Shown in pieces: positions 23,485 through 36,159 of a DNA stretch of 64,000 bases. Source of the DNA: Prosapia bicincta (Eukaryota > Arthropoda > Insecta > Hemiptera > Cercopidae); assembly GCA_036971475.1 (NCBI GenBank), contig JBAIZL010000006.1, positions 14,570,205-14,634,204 of the forward strand. The letters run 5' to 3'. The notes below the pieces were generated by a model. The model was given only the letters and a program-made list of their open reading frames with translations. It was not told where the DNA came from and made no database searches. The translations under genes were made by a program, and so were the position numbers. The stretch's first letter is position 1, and every line of letters starts with the position of its first letter.

Positions 23485-24590
23485 CATGACCTAATGACTC
23501 AACGTTTGTGTGAACCCCAATAAAGTCCTTATTCAACATACTCGATATAGTTTGAAACAAGATTGCATTGTTATTGGAAAGCAACCATAATAATAGCAAT
23601 TGAACCGTTTATTGAATCAGTTATCTATAGATCTTTCTCTCTGAGATCATTTATTGGTTCTGATGCTTCACCGAATATGCTAATATTTATTTGATAAGCA
23701 TATACTACCCTGCTATATAGCAGATCTTCCTATCAAGAGAAAGTTGAATTATCTATTGAATTACCTTCCTGACCAACATGTTCCATTTTAATCCAACAAG
23801 ATATACACTTTTCTAACAATACACTCTTACTTTTTAAATAATTTATATAAATTAGAACTGGGATGGATAACGTAACAAATTTATTATGTTTTTGTAATAT
23901 GATTAAGTTTAAAGTATACCCCTGTTATTTAAAACAAAAAAATATTTTAAGTCAATTCCTATATAGGTAATCAAAGAAAATTTTTATTTTAGTTACTTTG
24001 TAATGAATAATTAAATTTAAACTAAATAAAATAGCATAACCGATGCGTTCTACCACATAACCTATAAGGTATTAGTAATAAGTACCCCATAACCTATAAG
24101 TGATTCTACGTTATAAGGTGTATTGTAGAACAGTTGTTTTAACATGTAAGTTATATTACTTTAATATTAGTATATCGTTAGGTTAAAGTGTTATTATACA
24201 ATATTTTTCATCGGTTGATAAATATGTTAATTTGTACTACAATAATCGTTCTAGAATTATTTAATTGAATATAAACGCACATGAAAGTTTCTAGCTGCTC
24301 AAGCTAATCTAATTTGTTAATAATGTTTAAACAAACTTAAAGCGAGTGAGTGTTGTAGAACAGATGTTTTAACACGTAAGCTAGTTCAACCTCAAAGCTC
24401 GATTTGTTTAAACAAATGCAGAGACAAAAAACCGCGTGAATCTTACATTGTCATATAATTCTGACCTATGTTTAAAATTTAAGGCTCTAGTTCATCGGGA
24501 AGTTAAACTCGATTGCAAAATTCCACTCGGACAGACAGACGGATATGACTAAAACCGAACTAATAAGAATGTTTTAAAGAGATTGATGTT
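23485..24590. other. non-coding with a partial R1 copy
   Basis: 23985-24140 contains the R1 signature (GCATAACCGATGCGTTCTAC, CACATAACCTATAAG). The remainder shows nothing recognisable. Confidence 0.5.
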
Positions 24591-24594
24591 TAGA

Positions 24595-25086
24595 GTTATT
24601 TATTGTAACCTAAAAGTTCAGGTAAATTAATCCTAGAATTGTCTAAAAGTTCAGGTAAATTAATCCTAGGATTGTCTCTTTCCTTAACAATGTACTACAG
24701 GTAGAGTTATACTTGTCATGCAGTCCGCCAGAAGCAGCACTGTCCAACAAAATTACTAAGCTTGCTGAAGGTAGACAAACTTATCTAGAAAGAGACAAAG
24801 CATTTAGGAGTATCAGTTGAACGCTCTGGGAGTTGACAGAGTTATTTATTGTAACCTAAAAGTTCAGGTAAATTAATCCTAGAATTGTCTAAAAGTTCAG
24901 GTAAATTAATCCTAGGATTGTCTCTTTCCTTAACAATGTACTACAGGTAGAGTTATACTTGTCATGCAGTCCGCCAGAAGCAGCACTGTCCAACAAAATT
25001 ACTAAGCTTGCTGAAGGTAGACAAACTTATCTAGAAAGAGACAAAGCATTTAGGAGTATCAGTTGAACGCTCTGGGAGTTGACAGA
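24595..25086 (+). repeat. 246 bp tandem duplication
   Basis: GTTATTTATTGTAACC through GGGAGTTGACAGA is repeated head to tail with almost no change (24595 and 24841). Each unit also contains an internal duplicated segment, AAAAGTTCAGGTAAATTAAT with CCTAG(A/G)ATTGTCT. Confidence 0.95.
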
Positions 25087-25535
25087 GGCCTGGATTGGGA
25101 CCCTCATATTATTAACACGTTGAAGACAGCAACAATTAGATTATCACAACTATATCCTATGTTTAACAGAACAAGCCCACTTTCACTACGGGTGGCCACT
25201 ATATACGTATCTATGTTGCTGCGCAGCATACTCACGCTTCTACCGATGGCTCATGCAGGCAATTAACCGACACGCATACTCCAGTTGCGCGTCCAAAACA
25301 AGGTTTGGCGAATAATCACGAAGGCACCTAGATGAACAAGTTAAACACTGCTACCACTGACTGGAAAGTGCCTTTCAATAATACCTCTGAACCTTAGCAA
25401 CAAGGATCTACAAACAGACAATGCACATACAACATCCACACTCATTTCCTCACTGGGTAGATACGACCCCACCCAAGAGACACACAGGCGGCCGCTGTCA
25501 CTACTGACCACCTAGCCCTAACCATAAAATGGAAG
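25063..25535 (+). pseudogene. Jockey-like LINE, reverse transcriptase C-terminus
   Basis: Translation gives LGVDRGLDWDPHI, TATIRLSQLYPMFNRTSPLS and SMLLRSILT, the thumb region of Jockey-type RTs, followed after frameshifts by fragments such as VQNKVWRIITKAPR and DWKVPF. A second copy of this 3' end lies at 34370-34585. The tandem duplication at 24595 includes sequence of the same element (CAGTCCGCCAGAAGCAGCAC). Not intact. Confidence 0.75.
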
Positions 25536-25541
25536 TAATAT

Positions 25542-25543
<2 letters not shown>

Positions 25544-25619
<76 letters not shown>
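25544..25619. repeat. (TA)n microsatellite
   Basis: Pure TA run between the Jockey relic and the next LINE-tail repeat. Confidence 0.95.
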
Positions 25620-25621
<2 letters not shown>

Positions 25622-26122
25622 ACATTCTGCTTCACAGTTATGTTCCAGTTGACGCAGGGGAACATCCCCAGGGTCGCAGCTTAGCCCCAACGGAAGTACT
25701 AATTTTGATTGCATACGTTTCCGGTTTCGTGTAGTATTTAGAAGAAGAGATGCATGCCAATAGTTCCATAGCCTCACTAACAAGGTATTTGTAAGGGGAC
25801 AATACCCCTCTTTGTCCTTTAGCATAAGGATATCTTAGTTCCAGAATTCCTGCACGATCTGTCTCGGGATTTTTCCTGGCATGGTTCCTTTCTTCCCAGG
25901 TATTTTCATCCCGCTCTTAGCATGACACTTTCCTTCCACTATCTCCTGATTCTCCAAGGAAAGAGCTTATGAACTTGGTACATGGACAACCAATCTCGTT
26001 TCTTCCACTTGCGGTAGGGATAATAACCGCATGCGCATGTGAGTCGGAGGCAGCCCGAAATAGATTACTCTCACGAGGGCTCTGCGGAATTTGCTGCTCA
26101 GACCCTGGTTGAAAAAAAAATA
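25622..26122 (+). repeat. poly(A)-tailed non-LTR tail (modules P+A), copy 1
   Basis: Module P (25622-25835, TTCTGCTTCACAGTTATGTTC...) is followed by module A (25838-26122, TTCCTGCACGATCTG...TTTTCATCCCGCTCTTAGC...CCGCATGCGCATGTGAG...) and a short A run. The same P+A order recurs at 33803-34359, and A alone at 29953 and 33500. The pattern of variable 5' truncation with constant A-rich 3' end is that of LINE or SINE copies. Confidence 0.75.
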
Positions 26123-26129
26123 CCATCAA

Positions 26130-26600
26130 CGTAACTTTTGAATAGTTCTCAAAATAAAATTCTAATTTTCTAAATATAAAAAGAAGCTTTCATGGTCGTA
26201 TGTTTTTAATAATTTGAATGCAAATCTGAATAAAATTGAAAAAAAGTAATACAATTAGTAAAAGTAATGAAAGCAAATTCAAAAGTTAAATTACCCTTTG
26301 CGCATATTAAATACTATAGTTAATGGGAGCTATAAAAGAATCGTTAAGCGTTTTAACTTACATTTGTTTTCCATCTTATGAAACGGGTTTTTTACAATTC
26401 ATGAGGCTAAAGATTTAGTTTTACACACGAATCTTTGTCAAATTGATCTTAATATTAATGTAACAGTTTCCGAGATAAAAGAAAATAACAAACATCTTAC
26501 TCCCTGAAACCTTTTTTTGCCAATTTTACAAAATTATTCGCATTGGTCAAGAATCATATTGCCAACAACTATCATCTGGCACCGCCCGTTGTGCTTTTCT
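26130..26600. other. no gene seen
   Basis: AT-rich non-coding. Confidence 0.4.
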
Positions 26601-26604
26601 AGAA

Positions 26605-26624
26605 CACACACACACACACATACA

Positions 26625-26663
<39 letters not shown>

Positions 26664-26711
26664 ACCCACACACACACACACACCCACACACACACACACA
26701 CACACACACAT

Positions 26712-26744
<33 letters not shown>

Positions 26745-26773
26745 AACACACACACACACACACACACACACAT

Positions 26774-26815
<42 letters not shown>
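26605..26815. repeat. (CA)n microsatellite
   Basis: CA repeats with TA, CC and AAA interruptions, several in a quasi-regular ACATAAACAC pattern. Confidence 0.97.
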
Positions 26816-26818
<3 letters not shown>

Positions 26819-26819
26819 A

Positions 26820-27370
26820 ATTTATTTGCTATACGTCAATATCATACCCTAATGTAATTACGTTTCATACAACAATACCAACAAATTGGCCTATTTCTCG
26901 TTAGTTTATGCGGCATCAAAGCAAGCAGATTAAGCACGTAACTAGTAATGTTTGATTGCTTGCTTTGTTTCTAAATGCATTATAGCGTTTAACAAGACGA
27001 GCAAACATGATTGATGAGCTTCAATCGAAAATTTGTTTACAATCATGTTTCTAATGTAATTTGACAAATGTCTCTTTGTTTACTGATATGAGTTTACATT
27101 CGAAATTATTTTAATTATTCATCTGGTCTAATTAATACATCCTGGATAATACATGTTAGTGCATAAAGAAATGTACTCAATGTCACATTTTGAATTGATG
27201 TAAATAATTTAATAGAAAATGTGTTTAAATCAAACCAATATGACATTAAAGTTGATAATATATTTAATTAACTTAATGGTAAATATATTTAATTAGCTTT
27301 TTGGTAAATATTGCTCTCAACACGCACGCTAATATATACCTTTAGGTAATATTATTTTATTGATATTTGA
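26820..27370 (+). repeat. repeat R3 flanking (CA)n, copy 1
   Basis: After the CA tract, CCTAATGTAATTACGT, TTTGATTGCT, AAATGCATTA and AGACGAGCAAACATGA correspond in order to sequence at 35490-35770, also directly after a (CA)n tract. (CA)n and R3 therefore appear to be one mobile or duplicated unit. Confidence 0.6.
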
Positions 27371-27809
27371 ATGATATTTAGGAAATAAAGAACATTGATA
27401 AATGTAAAATACAAGTTATAAGATATTTATATTAGAAACATTAAGGTAAACTGGAAATACCGGACACAAATACTGGCTAAACTCAAATACGTAACCCTCT
27501 ATGTATGTAGCCTTTGTAACACCTCTAGTAAGAAGTGCAGAGTGGTTATTTATTTAAATTAATTTTTCTATACGTAAAAGTATTTTATAGAATGGAATTA
27601 GATCAACTTGGAGATATACACTACGAGGCTTACGTGTTGTTACTTATGGGAAAGTAAGGTAAGCAAGATTTGAATTCATAGAAGCCTACGATGTCCAAGC
27701 CTGTAGTGGTTTAATAATGTTTTTTTGAAATTGTTTTAGAAGTAAAATACCTTAAAAATTAAAATAATCGTTTAATTTATGTTAAAATGCCGAAATATAT
27801 ACAAATAAG
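27371..27809. other. no gene seen
   Basis: AT-rich; nothing recognised. Confidence 0.4.
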
Positions 27810-28140
27810 TTAAAAATAACTATAAATAAAATAATTAAATCAACATAACCTATGCGTTAAATCAGCTGTACTACCACATAACCTATAACTTAATATCAGC
27901 TGTTATATGAAATCATATGTTATCACTTATTTTAAGCCCAATGTGACGTAATAATTATATTGAACACCTTGGCTCTTTTGTGGAAAGTTTTTTCCCATAT
28001 AAAACTAAAACTAATTAATTAAATTTACTTAATAAGTTATTATTTGAAAAAAAATCTGTATTAACTTCAAGTGACAACTCCTAAAAGTTTAAAAAGCATT
28101 ATTTGAACTTGGGTGGATGGATAAAAAAGTATTTTATTAA
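27810..28140 (+). repeat. interspersed repeat R1, copy 3
   Basis: Has CAACATAACCTATGCGTTAA, CAGCTGTACTACCACATAAC, TTTTGTGGAAAG and the distal AACTTGGGTGGATGGATAAA segment. Confidence 0.75.
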
Positions 28141-29864
28141 CGTTTGGAAATTTGAACAAGATGTAGGCCTATGTAGGGAGTGTAAACTAATATAAGGGAT
28201 TGAATGAATGATTTTAAGGGAAATTCATTTAATCGGATTGAATTTATTTTTAGGAAAGAAGTAAATTAAACTCCAAGACTCAAGAAGCTAAAGGAAGACT
28301 CAAAATTGTTGCACGAGAACAGGGAGTTTTATATCGCAAATAAAGATCCCAAAAAGTTGGTATGTGCGTCTGTGAGATAAATCATATCCATAAGGGAACC
28401 TTGAGGAGATACCAGAACAAGCCTTAGACGAGGCTGAATGTCGTGAGCAACGGATGGTGTCGTGGGAAATAGATGGAGTTTGCCTTTATAATACGTCCAA
28501 GTTATACATCCTTCTCATTATTGTTTAAAGTCTATTCGGAAGATGTTTTGAATGAAATTTCAGCTCGAATGCAGATTAAGGAAAGAAGTGTAATCACTAT
28601 GACTGTTTTGGCTGTTCATCTTCATTTTAGAAATAATTACATCTTTATATCTCAACCTGCGCCATATACCTAATGATAAAATATAATATTAAGGAGTTAT
28701 TCCGAAAAACGCGTCAACATAGAATAATATTGTAATCTTAGGAAAGGGAGAAAAATCTACTCAAATATTTATATCTTTAATAATATTTTAAGTAACTTAA
28801 TTCTGGTTTATTTATATACTTAAATAAATTATTTAATATTTATATCACTTTTAATAGTAGGGCTATAGCACATAATTAGTTTGAGAGAGTCCAACTGTAC
28901 ACTGAATGGGAATAGGCAGGAGTGCAACAATGACACGAGGATGGGTGAAGGACTCGCTAGGGGAGATGTTAAAACAGATAAAGGGAAAGTTTTCCTACAA
29001 TAATGTATATTGCAGAATGAATAGCTTGAGCCTTCAATGTATGAGAGAAGGACGCCAAGACAGTCTTAACCAGGTACAGTTGGAGTCTCCTCACCTCCCC
29101 GTGCAGCACCCTAAGGGAGGATTACGATTAAGGAAAATAGCTGATGTTTTTTCCGCAGAAGAATATTCACAACAAAGGTTAAATCGAAGAAAACAATGGA
29201 AATATAGGGTTTTATGTTTTTTTTTAAACTGTATTGTTGATACTAACTGTATAAACTATTATTTTATTTGTTTGTTCTTTGATATGTTCATAAACCCTAC
29301 AAATGTTTGTTTTTTAACGTCTTAGTAAAGCAATAGTCCTATGGACGTCTAAATGTAATTGTGAAGTTTTTTATGAGTGGTATAAAAATGTCCCCCTGAG
29401 AATAACTGTAATGACATAAAATAACTGGTTACACAAAAAAAATACTGATATATAAATTTAATATAAACTGGTTTTACGCTAATATATTTTAAGATCTAAT
29501 CTATTAAAAAAATCGATTACAGTTAAAATTAATATTAATTAATACAAGATTTTAACCTTTTGCTTTATATATTTACACAACATTTGTGTATATTTCGCTA
29601 ACACGATTAGCACCATGAGAAGTTTACATCATTTACATCAGGTAGCAGAAGAATAAATCCAGTGAAAAGTAAATCAATTGCAGAGAAGTCTCGGTAACAA
29701 AGTGGAAATCAATGAAGCGAGAATAAAAATATATTTCATAATGTGGTGAAAAGTAGCCATTTTAAATTTACAAACTTAATCAACATAATTAGTAAAACAC
29801 ATTTCATAGATCCTTTGTATACTTTTTAACCTACTTGCAATACCTAAAAGATCATTCTGGGTTG
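28141..29864. other. non-coding; one GAAACGCG-family hairpin
   Basis: 28685-28760 carries GGAGTTATTCCGAAAAACGC GTCAAC, a third copy of the family at 4675. A 139-codon open frame at 28906-29325 has a low-complexity hydrophobic end and no recognisable domain or splice context; I do not call it a gene. Confidence 0.4.
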
Positions 29865-30470
29865 TTTAATAGGAAGCATTGTTGTTTCGGAATCCTCCCT
29901 TTCGATTACAATGGTTTCCGCAAGATGGCGCCACCAGCCACACTGCCTTAGTCTGTCGCGGGATTTTTCCTGGCAGGGTTTCTTTCTTGCCAGGTTTTTT
30001 CATCCCGCTCTTAGCGCGACACTTACCGTACTGTTTCATTTCACTATCTCCTGATTCTCCATGGAAAGAGCTTATGAGCTAGGTGCATGGGCAATCACTC
30101 CTTCACTCGCGGTAGTGATACTAACCGCATGCGCATGTGAGGCTGAGGTAGCTCGCTAGAGGTTGGCTGCCACGAGGGCTGGGCGGGTTTTGGGAGCTCA
30201 GACCCAGGTACAAAAAAAAAACATTACTTTCCTTGAAGAAACTTCGTAACCCTCATCTTCCTTACAACAAACTTTCCTTACCCAGGCCACGTCCCCGATC
30301 TTATACCACCTGACGCCTACGTCTGGGGAATGATGAAGATTTTCTAACCATCTTCTTCCTACTACGGAAAAAATAACAATGTCTTTAACGAGCATGAAGC
30401 AACCCCTATTTACTAAAATAATAACATTCAAGAACGGTACGAGTGTTACCTCAAATTGAATGGAAGTTAT
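29865..30470 (+). pseudogene. mariner/Tc1-type transposase relic split by a later insertion
   Basis: 29884-29950 reads PFRLQWFPQDGATSHTAL, the W/F-QQDGA..H (second catalytic Asp) motif of mariner-type transposases. It is interrupted by a 270 bp poly(A)-tailed repeat (29953-30220). After it, 30225-30460 reads FLTTNFPYPGHVPDLIPPDAYVWG, the PRSPDL.P.D..LWG region holding the third catalytic position. The homologous uninterrupted relic at 59990-60310 confirms that both pieces belong together. Confidence 0.75.
29953..30220 (+). repeat. poly(A)-tailed tail repeat, module A, copy 2
   Basis: Begins GTCTGTCGCGGGATTTTTCC and ends CAGACCCAGGTAC plus nine A. It is inserted into the mariner-type relic. 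Confidence 0.8.
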
Positions 30471-30479
30471 GTATGACAT

Positions 30480-31980
30480 GATTATACCTGAGTCTAACAG
30501 ATTTAGCTTCCTTTTATTTGTATTTGTTTGTAAATCTACGTAAATAAAATAAAATAAATTAAAATGAAACTTAAAACTGTTTCCGTACTGTTTATTTTGC
30601 CTTGTATAAAGTAAATTTGTTCTTCATGATCGATTGAAAAAGATTCTTTCCCATTAAGCTTGCATAATTTATAAGATTAAGATTTGAAAATTAAGCATCT
30701 GAGTCTAAACTGGCGAAAACACTAGATTTACAAGCAGAGTGGCGCAATGAACTGTGACAATGAACAGAGTGACGCAATGAGTTGCAATGAAGCTCTCATG
30801 AAAGTCTTTTATCAAATACAAAATCCAACAATCTAACAAATTTCATGATTTCAATGTTCATCCTATCAAGATAGAAATCCAGAGAACAAGAGTGAATAAT
30901 AGAATTGTTGGCTCTAAAGGGCATAAATTATTCAACCCTTTTAGATTTAATGCGGGGGTTTATTGGATTATTCTTATATATTCGAGTAGAAGAGAACCTT
31001 TGTTCATTGAAATTACGTTTGTCTTCCAACTAAATTAAGTGTTTATTTAGCCTCAGAAATCAATGGTAAAACAGACAACGAGTTTACGCTTCAGTTAATG
31101 AATTTCAATTGTGAATAAAATCGTTTTAAATTTCTTTAAGAAAACACAGATGGTGTTGACAGAACGGTTTAAAAATATGAAGGTTTATCGTACCTGGTTA
31201 TAAAATGCATGTAAAATTTGATCTATGACAGAATTTTACTTACAGTTTTTTAGCTAAGAATTGTTTAACATAATAGCAAACGTTTTTATCAATTAATAAA
31301 CAAAATTGAATAAAACAAACATAATAATACAAAATTTGAAATAAAATTATGAAAAAACAATATTAGAACTTTGCATGTCAAAACATTTTTTCAAATAACA
31401 TTTACTTTCACACTCTCCTGATATACATCTTGTACATATTTTCTTTCGCTAACGATATAGGCCTACGTTTTTATTCATTCAATCAATTTCAAATAATTTG
31501 TTTTTAAACCTATAGTTGATGACAAATATTTATAATATTACAGTTTTTTGAAATATTTATTCAGTAATTAAATTATAAAAAATTGTGGGCTATTCGGATT
31601 TAAACTGAATATCTTCTTATTCGAAATTTAGCACTTTTTGGCACCGAGCCAACTTTCCCATAGCTATAAATTAACTTTTAAAAATTTGTATGAAAAACCT
31701 CCATTTTATAACGTTAAGTTCTTGCCATGGTTAACACACAATATCATAAATAATGCTTGAAGATTAAAATTGAATGAAAAGAGTAAGATGAACAAACAGG
31801 ATTAATGGTATCGAACCATGCTTCAATAACGGACAAGCCGAAAGGAAAGCGAAAAGAGACGTCAACACAATGCAAGAGACGATAAAAAAAGGCGTGTAAA
31901 TATTAACAAATAAAAATAATAGTCCAGCACCATACATATAAAGGAAAATGGAAAATTGCAAGGAAATTCACTTTCTATTT
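30480..31980. other. no gene seen
   Basis: AT-rich non-coding. Confidence 0.4.
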
Positions 31981-31984
31981 TTCA

Positions 31985-32150
31985 AATTAATACTGTTATT
32001 CTGACATATGTATATACAAAATTATATTAATTGTAGTTATAAAATAAAAATAAACTAAAATAAAATTTTTCTTTGTTGCTTTAAGTAGGAATTGACTTTT
32101 AAAAACTATTTATATTACTTATTTGTTTTATATTGTATAAGTACTTTTTT
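31985..32150 (+). repeat. R2-associated repeat fragment
   Basis: AATACTGTTATTCTGACA, AACTAAAATAAAATTTTTCT and TTTAAGTAGGAATTGAC match 34770-34900 and 9072-9200. Confidence 0.6.
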
Positions 32151-33355
32151 ATAGAATATTAAATAAAAAATAAATAAATTAATATCAATTCCAATAGTAA
32201 TTACAAAAGAGTTGTTGTTGGATAGATAATTTTTCAAATATGGGATACAATTTGTAAATATCATGTTTAAATAGATAAATTTGTAACAATGTTGGAACAA
32301 AATTCAGCTCATGAAATACTTTAATTTGTCCAATTGTGATTTAATAAAAATCTATTTCTAGCATAAATTAAGCTAATAAATAAGGCAAAATATCCAAATA
32401 TGAAAAAAAAACTATATTGTATAATATTTTGAGCTGTTCATACATAAACCATTTGAAATGACCTCCAAAGTATAATCCTCTGCAATTTATTGACCTCATG
32501 CCATAGCTACAAACGTTGGTTAGACGGCAAACCATAACAAAAAGTCCTAGAGGCATATTTGCTTAGTGAGGCTTACCTATTCACCGCAACCTCTGGTAGG
32601 ATAAAATAAAGGGTAATACGTAGTTGTTATACGTGGTTAGAGTTACAGGTAGACGATTTGCCAACGATATTAATTTTAAATGAAATGAAATAGGCAGGAA
32701 TAATAGTTGGCTGGAATACTTAATGAGGAAACCCGCGACTGGGAGTTAAACGAGTTGGGACAAATGTTGACCATTATCTGGGTCAAAAACGTATTTAATC
32801 ATCATTTAACAATAAGTTTACCCTGAACGTAGCTTTACTGAAATATTTACTTTGTTAAGAGGATCTATATCAGTGACAAATAGAAACTACAAGAGAAATA
32901 AGATTTAGCACTATTGTATATTACAACATTGGCGATCTTTGTATTTAGAAGTATAAAGAAAGTAATTTCATAAAAACAACGCACAGAACAATGTAAAAGT
33001 AGTAAAAAAGAAGGTTATACAAATAGAAGGGAATAATGGTAGATAACTAAACAATATATTACAATAAGACAAGAAAAAATCTATAAGGAATAAAATACAG
33101 AATTATCGAGTGCATGATTGGCTTGAAAAAATTGATTAGTGAGTAAATGTAAAAATGCAACATTAGTTACCATGTTTCAACTTAATAAAAAATTCTGGCA
33201 ATACATTTAATAATACTCATATTCCTTCATTTCGTTCTATAACTTCGAACGAAATACATTTTGATAGTAACTGTATCAGAAAGGTTTACTTTAAAGTTAT
33301 TGATTGAAAATGAAAAGTTTCAGTATAGCTAGTTTTCAGTTTCAACATACTGCCG
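32151..33355. other. no gene seen
   Basis: AT-rich non-coding. Confidence 0.4.
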
Positions 33356-33359
33356 ATTG

Positions 33360-33450
33360 CATTATTCTTCACTTTTGTAGAGTTGCCCGATAGGAGCAGC
33401 ACCGTACAACAAAATGCCAAACTTGCTGAAGGCTGACAAACGTAGTTAGT
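33360..33450 (+). repeat. short Jockey-like fragment
   Basis: GAGCAGCACCGTACAACAAA and AAACTTGCTGAAGGCTGACA match the segment repeated at 24730-24780 and 24980-25025. Confidence 0.6.
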
Positions 33451-33499
33451 AATAAGCAATACAGATAGCAGCGTCCACAAAAACGTTAAAATGTGTAAA

Positions 33500-33788
33500 G
33501 GGTTCCTGCATGATCTGTCGCTGCATTTTTCCTGGCAGGGTTTCTTTCTTGCCAGGTTTTTTCATCCCGCTTTTAGCGCGACAATTACCGTACTGTTTCA
33601 TTTCACTATCTCCTGATTATCCATGGAAAGAGCTTATGAGCTTGGTTCATGAGAAATCAGTAACGTTTCCTTCACTCGCGGTAGCGATACTAACCGCAAG
33701 CACATGTGAGACGGAAGTAGCTCGGTAGAGACTGGCTGCCACGAGGGCTGGGCGGATTTGGGGGCTCAGACCCGGGTTAAAAAAAATA
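33500..33788 (+). repeat. poly(A)-tailed tail repeat, module A, copy 3
   Basis: GGGTTCCTGCATGATCTGTC through CTCAGACCCGGGTT followed by A8; about as long as copy 2 plus a slightly longer 5' end. Confidence 0.8.
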
Positions 33789-33802
33789 TATACATACTAA
33801 TA

Positions 33803-34303
33803 AATTCTGCTTCACAGTTATGTTCTAGGTGACCCAGGGGCATATCTCCAGGGCCGCAGCTTAGCTCCAACGGAAGTACTAATTTGATTGCATGCTACTC
33901 GATTGCTGCTCGAAACGAGTAGGCAGCAGAAGAAGAGGTGCATGTCATTCCTGCCATAGACTCAATAACAAGGTATTTGCAAGGTAATACCTTTCCTTAT
34001 TCCTTAGCATAAGGTGATCCAAGCCCCCAGGGTTCCTGCATGATCTGTGGCGGGATTTTTCCTGGCAGGGTTTCTTTCTTGCCAGGTTTTTTCATCCCGC
34101 TATTATCGCGACACTTACCGTACTATTTCGTTTCACTATCTTCTGATTATCCTTGGAAAGAGATTATGAGCTTGGTTCATGCGCAATCAATTACGTTTCC
34201 TTCACTCGCGGTATGGATACTAACCGCATGCGTATGAGAGACGGAGGTAGCTCGCTAGAGGTTGGCTGTCACGAGAGCTGGAAGGGTTTGGAGGACCCAG
34301 ACA

Positions 34304-34359
<56 letters not shown>
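33803..34359 (+). repeat. poly(A)-tailed tail repeat, modules P+A, copy 4
   Basis: Module P (33803-34028) and module A (34030-34305) end in an unbroken run of 54 A (34306-34359). The long pure tail suggests this is among the youngest insertions in the window. Confidence 0.8.
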
Positions 34360-34361
<2 letters not shown>

Positions 34362-34369
34362 GGGTTCTG

Positions 34370-34585
34370 GAGTAACTGGGTTTTGCGAATAATCACGAAG
34401 TCACCTAGATGCACAAGATTAACTGTGCTTCACACTGACTTGAAAGTGCCTTTCATCAAACAATACCTCCGAAACAGCCACAAGGCTCTACAAACAGGCT
34501 CACGCACATACAACATTCATACTCGTCTCCTCACTGGGTAGATACGGCTTCACCCACGACACACACAGGCTGTCTATGTCATTCC
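34370..34585 (+). pseudogene. Jockey-like LINE 3' coding fragment
   Basis: Parallel to 25290-25500: GCGAATAATCACGAAG, CACCTAGATG, TTGAAAGTGCCTTTCATCAA, CATACAACATTCATACTCGT and CTCACTGGGTAGATACGG occur in the same order, encoding fragments like LRIITKSPR and LKVPFIKQYL. Confidence 0.65.
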
Positions 34586-34589
34586 TGAG

Positions 34590-34985
34590 ACTTACAAACT
34601 TACTGAGACACAAGCTTTCGATCGCTCTTAGGCGATCTACATCAGTGTTATCTGCTTGGAGTTGTTAGTTTAAACGGTGATGGCTTTAAAGGCAGGTTTA
34701 CAATAGTAAGTTTTTATAAATTTACAAAATTTAAAGTTGGGAGAGTTATAAACTAATTTTAAAGTGAATAATTAATATTGTTATTCTAACAAATGTCAAG
34801 ACATATTTTTATTATTTGTAATTATAAAATAAAAATCAACTAAAATAAAATATGTCTCTGTTGATTTAAGTACCAATTGACTTTAAAAATAAATTTTAAA
34901 TTACTTGTTTTAAAACCAATATTGTTTAACTAATGTTAAAATGATTAATTAATTTTTACCGAACGTAGTGGACTACAAGATTCGT
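34590..34985 (-). repeat. R2 foldback copy with decayed hammerhead-like core
   Basis: Minus strand 34645-34610 reads CTGATGTAGATCGCC...GCGATCGAAAGCTTG: the same helix II (GATCGC/GCGATC) as 7050-7067, but A9 is replaced by T. The flank TACAAAATTTAAAGTTGG to CGAACGTAGTGGACTACAAG matches the arms of 6915-7160. Confidence 0.6.
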
Positions 34986-35028
34986 GAATCAGATAATTGT
35001 AGTAACATTTAATATAAATACACATATA

Positions 35029-35029
<1 letters not shown>

Positions 35030-35098
<69 letters not shown>
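35030..35098. repeat. (AAAT)n and (TA)n microsatellites
   Basis: ATAA tetranucleotides (35030-35063) followed by TA repeats. Confidence 0.95.
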
Positions 35099-35468
<370 letters not shown>

Positions 35469-35469
35469 A

Positions 35470-35770
35470 AATTACAGACACAGTTTAATAGCCTAATACA
35501 ATTACGTCCTATGTGATACCACCCACAAATAAAGACTGGGTTTATGTGGCAAACAAAGCTGGAAGATTAAATCGGTAATTAGGTAGTGTTTGATTGCTCT
35601 GTTGTTACATGCATTTATGCATTAAATACAAGATGAGCTAACATGAATATTTAGCTCTAATTTGTACAGAATAATCTTTTAAATATAATTAAATTGCCCT
35701 ATTGTTTCGCTAACGGTAACCAATGCTCTACACGTGTGCACGTTAACACCTACTATACAATAAATATTTC
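35470..35770 (+). repeat. repeat R3, copy 2
   Basis: See copy at 26820: CCTAATACAATTACGT, GTTTGATTGCTC, CATGCATT and AGATGAGCTAACATGA match in order. Confidence 0.55.
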
Positions 35771-36159
35771 ATTGTCAAAACTTGTAACAAATATTTGTTT
35801 CAAATCACAGATACTAATTTCATCTATAGAATAGCATTACCATTCCAATATCGGAAAAGGAAATCAAGCTTTAGTCGTATTTCCTCTTTTTGACTTGAAT
35901 GTTAAAAGATTCCTCCACTGCGCATGTGATAAGCTTGAAAAATATTTCTCCCTATTACCGTTGACAATGATGCAGCTTTACATTTTTCTTAGCGAAAAAG
36001 GAAAAAAAGATTCTCGCTTTAAAAATTATGCTTTAGGCGCAAAGACTAAAGATGTTTTGGAAATGTTCAGTTTTTACAGTAAAAAGTGTAGTAAACATAT
36101 CTTTATTAAAACAAGTAATGTAAACGCAAATCTTTAAAGTCAATTTTTACTAGGGTCAA
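35771..36159 (+). other. 80-codon open frame, unrecognised
   Basis: 35895-36137 encodes 80 residues with an even amino acid composition (HCACDKLEKYFSLLPL..., KDVLEMFSFYSKK). No domain, homologue or splice evidence is visible. It could be a chance ORF or an exon. Confidence 0.2.

Noticed and set aside
28906..29325. 139-codon open frame
   Set aside because: No recognisable domain, a low-complexity hydrophobic tail, and no splice or promoter context.
35895..36137. 80-codon open frame as a gene
   Set aside because: Length is within chance expectation and nothing in it is recognisable; retained only as an unresolved note.
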